NCBI GenBank assembly: GCA_032358255.1
Contig: JAULBX010023296.1
Location: forward strand, 219,778-283,777
Length of the DNA: 64,000 bases
Direction: 5' to 3'
DNA from: Heterotrichella gracilis
Lineage: Eukaryota > Sar > Xanthophyceae > Tribonematales > Xanthonemataceae
The notes under the pieces were generated by a model, which searched no databases, was not told the DNA's origin, and worked only from the letters and a program-made list of their open reading frames with translations. Position 1 is the first letter of the stretch. Every line of letters starts with the position of its first letter. The translations under genes and the position numbers were made by a program. This document shows, piece by piece, positions 51,301 to 60,290 of this stretch.

Positions 51301-52524
51301 ATCTTCCAGGTTGCTCCAGCATAGTGCAAGGACGACATGCTGTAGTAAATTCATGCAAGATGCTAATTTTAGCCTAACTGTTTTTTAATCTCCAGGATGC
51401 TGCGCGAGTACGAGGGCAAGTACACGCTTGAGCCCGAGGGGAAGGACTGCACCATGGTGCGCTTCCATGACCAGGACAGCTACCAGGCGGCCAGGGACAT
51501 GTGGGGTGGGGGCATCAGGGGGCTGTTTCGCGTGGACCGCAGCTTCCCGGTGGACCCCCCGGCACCAGGTGCGGCTAGTGCTGGGGTGCTGGAGCCTCAC
51601 GCACGACTATTGTGTGTTGCGTGTTTTTCAGTGTGCAAGAGCTGTAGCAGGCTTTATTGTCCACATGATATACTTTCTGCATCATGATCCACCATGTGAT
51701 GTGCAAATGGCTCCTAAGCAGGCGGTGCTCCTGCACCATTGCAAATATTAGAAGGCTTCTGCCACAGCATTATGGGCGTAGTACATCACACGTGTAGCTT
51801 GTACACCAGGTTGGGGCATCACATGCGCAGGGTACCTCAAAAACCCTGCACAGGTCCCCAATCGGCGCGTCACCCTGCCCTGCAATCAAAAGTGGGGAAA
51901 AGGTGATTCTCTAGCTGCAGCTGACACATGATACACGTTCGCACAGGTACCTCCCAAGCGCCTGCACCACGCCCTGCACGCCGCGCCGCCCCAGCCCCCG
52001 CTGCGGCCGGCGGCTGGCAGACCGTGACTGGCACTCAGCGCAAGCAGGCTGCAGGCGCGGGTACAGGTAGCGCGGCGGGCGGAACTGGCACCAGCACCAG
52101 CTATGCGCCAACAGGTGCAGCAAACCCCTAAACCCTAAACCTGTCAGCTAGGACGGTCTAAGAAGCCTGGTCAGTCACATGCGCAAAAGGCGTTTAGTCT
52201 AGGCTGGCCAGGCCTTCCACTGTTCACTGGAACTGTAAAATGGGTTTTAAGTGTACAGGCAGGAGAAGTAATCATCCCCGCCCCCATTTTGCAGGCCCTA
52301 CCGCACATCCTGCCAAGTACGTAGACCCCTGGGCATCCGATTCAGACACCGAGGCCGCGCCCCCTGGCCCTCCCGTTGTGCCTGACGACTGGGAGGAAGC
52401 TGTGGAGATAGCAGCGGATGCAGCAGCTGAGGCGCTGCGGGATGACGACCCACCCATCGTCCGGGGGCCGCCGCTGGTGCGGGGGAATATGTGGGAGGCG
52501 CTGCTCGGCAGCGATGAATTCTAG
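45340..52524 (+). CDS. ZNF598/Hel2-like RING E3 ligase fused to an NFX1-like R3H tail
   Basis: ZNF598/Hel2 ubiquitinates collided ribosomes. An RG-rich start (GRGRGRGGRRGGG) precedes a RING finger split over exons 45340-45852 and 46145-46258 (CLICC, SCNHKDMCAACC, CPFCKTEM). Exon 46976-47266 gives VEQHLWRKPQWA and zinc fingers (ACSICDSGG, LCSLC). Exon 47716-47889 gives CEFCKTHFYGTDELYGHM and YICYVCNEQ, and 48324-48477 gives FTRHLADAHFLCDHPECQN. Next is RRMQLDISDYFQP, then Gln/Pro-rich linkers and FPALG. From about 49837 the chain changes to an NFX1-type end: KCPCGR, CTAECSRDQRRVQIADAFGI, TPTYSPLLLRAATQNPVWV, and the R3H core MQRKAVHELAHQYGLVSQAY. A C-terminal Asp/Glu-rich end follows. Frames join throughout; exon 1 uses a GC donor. 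No stop separates the halves, but transcript proof is lacking. Confidence 0.8.
45960..46010 (+). repeat. Dispersed repeat, partial copy 1
   Basis: Contains TACATGCATTC and TAGATTAGCAGCCAGCCTT, shared with 50165, 56895 and 63940. Confidence 0.45.
46761..46836 (+). repeat. Decayed copy of Hel2 exon 3 start
   Basis: It matches 46972-47045, sharing ATCATTCTGG/GTCATCCTGG, TGGCAAGGC, TTGCAGGGC and GTGGAGC. It lies in the preceding intron. Confidence 0.6.
47371..47408 (+). repeat. Decayed copy of Hel2 exon 3 end
   Basis: It resembles 47238-47280, with GTGTGACAAGGTGGG against GTGTGATAAGGTGGG, so the donor is copied too. Confidence 0.5.
47954..48135 (+). repeat. Two intact copies of an exon end plus donor
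   Basis: The stretch CTACATCTGCTACGTGTGC and the following AACGAGCAGGTAATGG occur three times: in the real exon (to 47889) and ending at 48003 and 48124. TTAGGG-like sequence follows two of them. Confidence 0.85.
49602..49770 (+). repeat. Two copies of the start of the NFX1-like exon
   Basis: CCACTTTCCGCAGGGTATCC...AAGGCCAGG of the real exon start (about 49829-49880) recurs at 49602 and 49718, each followed by ACAAACAAATA. Acceptor AGs are kept or nearly kept. Confidence 0.75.
50165..50235 (+). repeat. Dispersed repeat, copy 2
   Basis: GCATGCATTCTAGGAGCACAG then CCAAATTAGCAGCCAGCCTT and CTTGCGCCGCGCTG match 56895 and 63940. It lies in the intron before the R3H exon. Confidence 0.65.
51257..51302 (+). 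repeat. Decayed copy of a Hel2-R3H exon start
   Basis: ATGCTGCGTGAGTATGGGGG and ACGCTGAAGC mirror 51394-51437 (ATGCTGCGCGAGTACGAGGG, ACGCTTGAGC). Confidence 0.65.
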
Positions 52525-53560
52525 GCACTGGTGATGAACCTGGGCTGTTTATTGTCTTTCTTCCTTAGTGGTGCGCAATTGTATACCAGGCGCGCCTTAT
52601 CCAGGAGGCCGCTGTTGGCTGTGATAGGCAGTGGATAACACGGGAGGTTGGGCGCTGCTGCAAAGAAGCCTTATGTGAGGGGAAAGGGTGGGCTTGGTCT
52701 GAATAGGGTGGGTGGCAGTGGCAATGCTTCTGCCAATCGCAACAATTTTCATCCTTGCACTTTCAGGCAATGATAACTGGCACCTGATTGTGAAGGTCGC
52801 ATCCCTGGCATAGGGTTTTGTTTACGAAGCATTTTAGTAATGCCTGGCCTCTGAGCTTTCCAGGTTGCTAGCTCAGTTTCTATCATAATGTGAGCACCTT
52901 GCCTACCTTAGGCCACAATGTGGCACTGCTGGCACATAGGCTATACCTATTAGGTCACAATGTGGGACTGCAAACTTCGTTACTGGGAACTGTGCGGCAC
53001 ATACCTTTGTCGTGTGCTGACTAGCAGCTTGTGTGTCAAAGATTAGTATTAGGGAGCTCAGCAGGCAGCACAGCTGATGCAAGCAGGATGCAAGCAGTTG
53101 TCTGACCAAAGTGTCGTAAGAAAACGTCTGGCCAGACTAGGGTAATGAAGGAAAGGTTAGGGTTTTCCGTCGCAATTCAGCTGCAGTGCACCTGTCATCT
53201 TGATAGCCACTGGTTCCCGGAAAGCCGGACAATAACTGCCAGAGGTGATACCGTCTGGCAGATGTGCGACGGTCGTGAGTACCCTGTGCAACAACTGCCA
53301 TGTGGCAGGCTGCAGGCATACCGACCCCAAAGTGTGTCGCCGCACAGTGAGCAGCTGTATGAGATAGGGTACTGAGTGCAGCGATACCAAGTTAATGCTG
53401 TTGCTATGTGCGAACGTGCAAGCACTGAAAGCGCTGCTTGCAAGCACTGAAGCAGAAAGGGCTGCTTGCATGCATGTTTTTGCATGCATGCATATATTTC
53501 TAGACTGTAAATATTGCTTGTTCAACCGGTTCACAAGACACGACCCTTCTTGACGTCCTG
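51950..53560 (+). repeat. Segmental duplication, copy A
   Basis: This holds the last two exons of the Hel2-R3H gene plus about 1 kb of 3' flank. Marks shared with copy B are ACTGGCACTCAGCGCAAGCA, CCGCTGTTGGCTG, GCTAGCTCAGTTT and a GCATGCATGCAT end. The part 52525-53560 holds no gene that I recognise. Confidence 0.75.
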
Positions 53561-56317
53561 CTGTTGCTACTGCAGTGTGCCTTCATATACAGTATATACT
53601 GTTTGCCGCCTGTTCCTACTTTCGCCCTGTAGGAACAATGATCACCTCGCCAGTAGTCCTTCGTGTGCACTTTTCTCTGACGACCACAACACGCTGCGCA
53701 ATCTTTGACACCCCTTGTTCAGGTCAAAGTGTCGCATTTGATGCTTCACAACCCACGCAGCCATGCTCAGGTTCCTAGCTCCAGCACAATCGGTGTGTGG
53801 TACGGGAGGGGTTGGCCAGGTACGGGCAAGGCAGTGGCCACCATGGTGTGCTAGGCACTCTGCTTTTCTGTGTAGCCGGCAAGCGCTATCAGATTCAGAG
53901 CTTTATGACTGCCTACTTTGCTGTTGGACAGCAGTAGTTGTGTTCAGCTGTTGTGGACTGGCCGGTCGTATGTCTGGGTTGCCGGTATTGGACTGGCTGT
54001 GCTGCCCAGCATGAGCAACGTTGCCAACCCTTGCTGCTTGCTTTGCAAGTTGCGTTCCACCATGCGGGCGTTTGCTGCTGTCATAAATCACCTTGTGTTG
54101 CCTCTGTCAGCGCCTGTTGCTTTCCACCTTGAGCCCTAAACCCTAAACCTCGAACCCTAGCCCCCTGCCTGTTGCACCTCACCACTGTTGAGGAGCTGTC
54201 GTCCAGCCTGTGATGCAAGTCCCTACCACTGTCAACCTGTGACGCCTCAACCCACTTTCCGTGCAGGAGCGGACTACCACTCGCCTTTGTTCCATACAAC
54301 AGGAGCTCCCACCCCATCCTGGCCCCACCCGGCTGCTGGCTCGACTGTGGCGACATGCCCGTGCACTGAAGGTCAGCAGATTCTACTCCCGGCCTCGATA
54401 TGGCCTAGCACGTGCCGCGCCGCCAGAGGTTGAGCCTGCGCCCGATGATGGGGACAGTGCACAGGTATGCGGTGGAACTGGTGGGATTGGGGGATAGGGT
54501 GCAAGCTTCCTGTGCAAGGGCTCCTTGCAGGGACAACAGGTGAAGAAAGGGGCTTACGCCAGTGGCATCAAACAAGGCACCTGTTGTGTTCAGTGCTTGA
54601 CCTGGGCACAGCTGATTGCGTTGGTGTCGGTGTCTCGACTGTCTCCTTGTGCTCAATTGTGAGCTCTGTGGCGTTACTTTGCTGACCTGCTTTCCCTGCA
54701 CCCCTTGCAAACAGTCCACCAGTGGTTTGCACGCTGGTCAAGGTGGCCAAGGGGCCAACCAGCAGATTGATCTGGTCCAGTTCCAAGCAAGTATTGCTGC
54801 AATGGTCAAGTCCGTGGTCAAGTCCGAGTTTGCCAACGTTAAAGCCGAGCTTGCAGAGGTCAAATCCCAGCTGCAGGAGCAGGCATGTACTGATCCCTGT
54901 TTGGTCGCAGTGAAGTGCAATTGATCAACGCTGGCCTGGTCTGAGTCGTAAAATTTGGTTGTCAGTGCGCTCATGGCTATTGCGGGTGTGGTGCAGAGTA
55001 TGTCAGAACAGGATGATGCCGATATCGGGGGGCGGTGCAAGGAAGAAGCTGATGAAGCTGGCCAAGGATTGGACATGGCGTGGTTTGATCAGCGCTATCC
55101 ATCTATGGCCTGGCCCCTCGCCAAGTTGCTGGCAAAGAAAAAGGTCAAAAGCCTCTGGGAGAAATGGGCAAAGCCAGGTGCGTTTGCTTTGTGCAGGGAT
55201 AAATGGGCGCTTGTGCCATGTTGACTTCCTGAAGCCTGTTGCACTGCTCAGCAAGCGTGCTAATTAGCAACAGCATGCACGTCGGTTAGTTTCAAACAGT
55301 ACCCGCCTCACAAGGCATGCATTCCTCTCCTTCTATTACTTTAACAGATCGGCAAATGTGCAAATGAGATTGACCTGTTTGTGCCAGGCTTGCAAGAGGA
55401 AGACGCGCAGCAGCTGTTGCGTGGTCTGCTGGCGAGTATCACGGAGTGCCACCGCCAGCACTTGAGGGATACCAAGCAGTTTCTGAGGCAGAAGAAGCGG
55501 AGCAGCGCTGAGGCCAATGGTGGGCCATTGTTTGTGTGTGAGGTGCCAGGCGGCCAGCTATATGACACCAGCAGCAGCGGGTTCTCGAGCCCTGGCGTCA
55601 AAAACCCTGACTTCAGCCTCTTGCGCAGCCCTCAGGTGGGTGCCCTGTATGTGCTACCTTCACTGTGCTTTGCCTTATTACAGGCACAGTGTCAAGCACC
55701 CACACCTGCGCTTGCACCCAAAAGGGATGGAGGAAATGAGGAGAAGTTAATTTAAAACATCTTATATTTAAACTGCTCAATTTACTGCACCCAACATGCA
55801 CACGCAGATGGCTTCGACTGTGTGCATGATCATACCAAAAATAGAGAAGGAAATAACAAATTTCCAAAAACAATAAAGCCGAATAACGCGAACAATTCTT
55901 TGTTGTGTGTGTTTATTTATTTATTTATTTATTCTCTGCTGTGTGTGGCACGCAACAGGTACAGTGGGCCAACGCACTGAGGTTTTTGGAGCTCACCACC
56001 AGCATCCAGCCAGACGCCGAGTGCCTCGCTGCGGTGGGGCAGCTGCGCACCTCCTGGAACCAGGTGTAGTTCTACCAGAGGAGCCGCAGCGTGATGGTTG
56101 GTGCGGTGGTCGGGCGGGAATCAATTCAGTTCTGGCTTTTTGACAGGCATGAATTTCCCCGCTACACACCGCCGCTGGATCTGAGATTGGATCCCAACAG
56201 CCCTGGCCTGCAGGCCCTGGTGAGCTGGGCATGCGCCAGTGCCCAGGCCCACGGTTTCCTGCCGCTCTCCCTGCCGCAGCCCTTCACCCACAAGGGGGTC
56301 AGGTGCGGTTTAGCGTG

Positions 56318-56340
56318 TAGGGTTTAGGGTTTAGGGTTTG
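56318..56340. repeat. Telomere-like TTTAGGG tract
   Basis: Three close TTTAGGG units lie at an intron start. Similar units recur at 56443-56482 and 56618-56640, next to a repeated GAGCAGATCTGCAGCATCA block. Confidence 0.6.
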
Positions 56341-56894
56341 GCCACCTGTTACACCATTTCCAGAAGCAGCAACGGCTGTGTCAGCACACAGCATATTGCA
56401 GATTGTCGTGTGCTGCGCTCCACAATGTCATCAGTTTGGAACCTAAACCCTAAACCTAAAACCCTAGACCCTAGGCCCTAAATGGAAGGTGCTGCACTGT
56501 ATTTGGAGCATTATGGCTTGTGAGCGGATCTGCAGCATCAATACACACAGCATGTTGTCCTACCCTGTCCTCCACAATGTGCCAGTAGGTAATTTATACG
56601 GTAATCAGTTTGGACCCTAAACCCAAAACCCTAAACCTTGACTGTAAGATGGTGCACTGTGTTTGCAGCATGATGCATTGTGAGCAGATCTGCAGCATCA
56701 CGCCCTAGGGTGGACCATGCCCTCCCCCTCACCCTGGGGCTGCCTGTGGCATGATGCAAGTGCCTATCTTCAGCTGTGACCACAGCTGTGGTCACAGGTG
56801 GCGCCATCGAGCTGCATCATGCACCCTACGGCAACAGGTCAGCTGGTGCTGTTCCGTGTGTCGGCATTGATCACTTTGCTTATTCGGTTATGTA

Positions 56895-57000
56895 GGTCGT
56901 TACATGCATTCCAGCAACACAGCCAGATTAGCGGCCAGGCTTGCACATGCGGCGCCAAGCTGCGCTTTCCTGGCACTGCTTGAACCACCCATTGATCCCA
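56895..57000 (+). repeat. Dispersed repeat, copy 3
   Basis: GTTACATGCATTCCAGCAAC, AGCCAGATTAGC and CTTGCACATGCGGCGCCA match the window's last 60 bases. Confidence 0.7.
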
Positions 57001-57260
57001 CGCGACTTGAGGTCCTGCTGGAGTAGGTTATTATTCACTTCCCTTTGCTTGCAGATACTCGGACTTCACGCCGCTGACTTCACGCCGCGCCGGTGTGGGC
57101 CGAAGGGCATGTGGCACTTGACAAGTTTGACGCACGCCAGGTGTACTTGGCATGGGCGCAGCAGCGTGGGAGTGAGGGCAAGCGCGTGGTCGTCAAGTTC
57201 TCGGGCAGCGCCCTTGAGGAGGTGAGCCCTAAATCCTAACCCCTAAACCCTATACAATGA

Positions 57261-57298
57261 TTGTCAAGTTCAAGAGTAGCGCCCTTGAGAAGGTGAGC
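57261..57298 (+). repeat. Copy of a kinase-gene exon end plus donor
   Basis: TGTCAAGTTCAAGAGTAGCG and CCCTTGAGAAGGTGAGC mirror 57191-57227. A CCCTAAATCCTAACCCCTAA stretch joins the two. Confidence 0.8.
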
Positions 57299-58439
57299 TA
57301 CCTTTTTGGCTGGTGAACAGCCCATGGCATCCGCCTTTCATAGGCATGCAGAATAGGCTTGCATTCACCCGAGCTCAGTGGCACTGGTCTGCTACTAAAT
57401 ATCCTGCATCACGGGTTCTTGTCTACCCTAGGGTCCACGACTGGGACCTAGGTTAGGGTTCCAGGCAGTTCCCATACACACTTTAAAATCCCTTTGTCCT
57501 GTACATCTCAATGGAGTTGGGTACTCGAACCCCATGCACAGAAGATTCCACAAACTTGGATGGCGATTTTGCTGATCCTGCCAAAGCGACATGGCGGGCA
57601 CATCCCAGGCTTCCTGGAATCTTTGCTGGACTGATAATATGGTGGTGGTATCTGCAGGCGGACAGCATTGAAGAGCTAGCCGATTTGCCCTATGTAGTGG
57701 ATGTGCTTGACAGCGGGGTCAATGACAGCATTAATAGTGCCTTTGTGGTGCTTTCCCCCGTGGCCCGCCCCATTCACCTGCAGCTGCAGGGCGCAGCAGG
57801 TATTGCGCGCGCCTATGGCCAGCTGGCAAACACCCTCAGGGACATGTATGAGCTGGGGAGGTTCCATGGCGACCTCTCCCCTGGCAACATCCTCATGCAC
57901 GGGGACCGCCTCTGCCTGGTGGATTTCCATGCGGAGGACGGCGCAGTCACCCCCCGCTATAGCGCCTACGCCACGAGGTTCTCAGATAAGGACATCGGCG
58001 CCAAGTTTGAGGGCACCAACCTGGCGACAGAGCTTGAGGCGGCCCACTACTGCCTCATGCACCATGCCTCGGGGGGGAAGCTGCTCTGGAGGCGCGTCCG
58101 CGACCCCATGTTGAAGCGCTTGTACAAGTATGCCGTCATGCAGCAGGGGGACGTGTTTGCTCAACAGCTGGCGCTGTGTGACGCGCGCCTGCGTCCGCTG
58201 GTGAAGGAGCTTGCGGGGCTGTTCTAGGAGGGCGCCGGGGCAGACAAGCAGTACCGCCAGCCCTGCAAGGACAAGCAGGCTTACCTGGCAATGGCGCGCG
58301 CGTTTGCCGACTTGTGCAACATGCACGCAGCAGCCTTGGAGCATGGGGAGGGTGTGCCCAGCCAGCTGGAGGTCTAGGCTCCTGAGCAGCGGTGTGCAGC
58401 CCCTGTCGCATGGCCTGCCCACCGCTGGCACAGCTGTTT

Positions 58440-60290
58440 GCGGTGTGGCTGTGTGCATGTGCCGCAGTGTGGGGGTTGCGCGGCGCGCCGCCCCTGCGCC
58501 CGCGGCGGCGGAGGCTGGCAGGTTGTGACTGGCACTCAGCGCAAGCAGGCTGCGGGTACAGGTTGTGCGGTAGGTGGAAGTGGCACCAGCACCAGCTACG
58601 CTACAGGTGGGGCGCACGGTCAGCTACTGACGTTTGTTTCAGGCATGTAATGTGGTAAATTTGGTGCGAATGGCTGTAAAATGATATATAAATAATAATT
58701 GCAGGGGCAATGCTTTTTATTTGTAACACATGGTATGCCTCTTGGAAGATCCGTGATGACATTATGATGATATATATTTAGGGATCCTTGTTCAACCAAT
58801 AACTATCACCCTTTTCTTTCCGCAGGCCCCAACGCCCCACTAGCCTGTACTCAGACCCTTGGGCATCTGATTTAGACACCGAGGCCGCGCCCACTGGCCC
58901 TCCTGCAGTGCCTGACGACTGGGAGGAGGCTGTGGAGATAGCAGCGGATGCAGCAGCAGAGGCACTGGGGACGATGACCCACCCATGTGGGAGGCGCTGC
59001 TCAGTAACGATGAATCCTAGACACTCGTGGTAAAACTGGGACATCTGTGTGGCTGGAAACCTTCTTGATTCCATTAGATGTACATTCCAGCCGCTGTTGG
59101 CTGTGGTAGGCAGTGGTGGGGTGGGTGGTGTAACAGAAATGCAAGTTAATTCAATAACAATAACCCTAAATAAGGGTTTACTGGAACCCTCGAGAGGGAA
59201 GCTGGTATCTGGAAGCCGCTGTTGGCTGTTTTAGGCAGTGGTGGGGAGGTTGGGCGCTCCCGTGATCAAGCCTTGTGTGAGGTTGGAAGAGTGCGCTTAG
59301 CCTGGATAGGGTACCAGGAGTGGATGGGTGGCATTGACGTGCCTCTGCATAGCAGCAATTTCCTGCCTTGCACTTTTCAGGCTATGATTACGGGCATCTG
59401 ATTTATTAGGTATATCTCTGGATTTATGCAGGGCAAGCATCTCAATGGTAGCGCTTGGCCCTGAGCTTTCCAGGTAGCTAGCTCAGTTTTGTTTCGTAGC
59501 GTGAGCAAACCGACAGGAGTAGCCATCAGGTCACAAACTGTGGCACTGGAACTTTTTACTGCAGATTGTGCGGCCTGGCTGACTTGCAGCTTGCGCTTGT
59601 GATAAGAAGCCGGCAGCCGCTTGAGCTCAGCGGGTGGAAGCTGGAATGTCTGATGCAACCCCACTTTCACCAGCAATACCCTACGAGGGTTAGGGGTCGG
59701 TTTCAACGCTTGACTCCGTGCAGCAGTGAGTCAAGTGAAGCAAGATACTTGTTCCCGTTCAGCAGATGTGCAAATGTTGTAAAGTACCTGTAGTACGGTA
59801 TGAAACGATCGCCGTGTGTTGCAGCAGCATAGGTTAGGCCACCAACTGGGCACCCAAGTGTGTAGCCGCACAGTGAGCTATGGCTAGTGGCAGCAGCGTA
59901 GGTTGGGCCACTCGCCCCGTCAAGGAGTTGAAGAGTTACCTGACAGCAAACACGGTAGACATCTCAGGTTGCGTGGAGAAGGCGGATCTGGTGCGCCTGT
60001 GAGAGGAGTTTGAGGCCAAACTTCCAGTGGATAGGGTAAGCGCACGCGGTATCTTACTGAGTGCCACGAGACTGAGTTCAATACTGTTTTGATGAGCGCA
60101 CTGGCAAGCATTGAAACGGAAAGGGCTGTTTCTACGCATAGGTTGGCAATGCTTATGTTTTGCATGCATGCATACAACGATATATGCATGCAAACGGCGT
60201 ACACCGAATTGCCTGGGTTTATGCACGCTCTGTGACTTCCGATATTCACGGCTAGAAATCCATCGATATGTATCCGTGCATTTCACAACC
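58440..60290 (+). repeat. Segmental duplication, copy B
   Basis: This is a second, diverged copy of 51950-53560. It contains a dead Hel2-R3H tail and flank marks in the same order as copy A. An internal tandem repeat of the CCGCTGTTGGCTG part is seen at 59090 and 59215. The start of the right-edge gene lies inside its last part. Confidence 0.75.
58470..59020 (+). pseudogene. Dead copy of the Hel2-R3H 3' exons
   Basis: It matches the last two exons of the functional gene (51950-52524). One base is missing near 58969, which shifts the frame, and a stretch of about 33 bases is lost before GTGGGAGGCGCTGCTC. There are no upstream domains. Confidence 0.75.

Larger units (their letters stand above)
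53763..58377 (+). pseudogene. Broken FunK1-like kinase gene with REase-like and coiled-coil parts
   Basis: Plus-strand exons: 53763-53792 (MLRFLAPAQS), 54267-54464, and 54715-54882 (coiled coil, MVKSVVKSEFANVKAELAE, ending at a GC donor). Then come 54997-55177, 55348-55635 (LFVPGLQEEDAQQLLRGL), and 55959 to about 56304 (ALRFLELTTSIQPD, VVGRESIQFWLFDR), a layout like the nuclease-like part before fungal-type kinases. The kinase exon reads ELGRFHGDLSPGNILMHGD with the HxD and Asn, and LVDFHAED in place of DFG. Breaks: an in-frame TAG at 56067; a frame change near 57060-57110 beside a 14-base repeat; and a TAG at 58225 followed by 49 more open codons to 58377. The 55177/55348 join is also out of phase. 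It looks like a decaying gene; the function is inferred from the family only. Confidence 0.6.

Noticed and set aside
56067-60002. Stop-codon reassignment (TAG/TGA read as sense)
   Set aside because: Other genes here end normally with TAG or TGA, so decay of the local genes is simpler.
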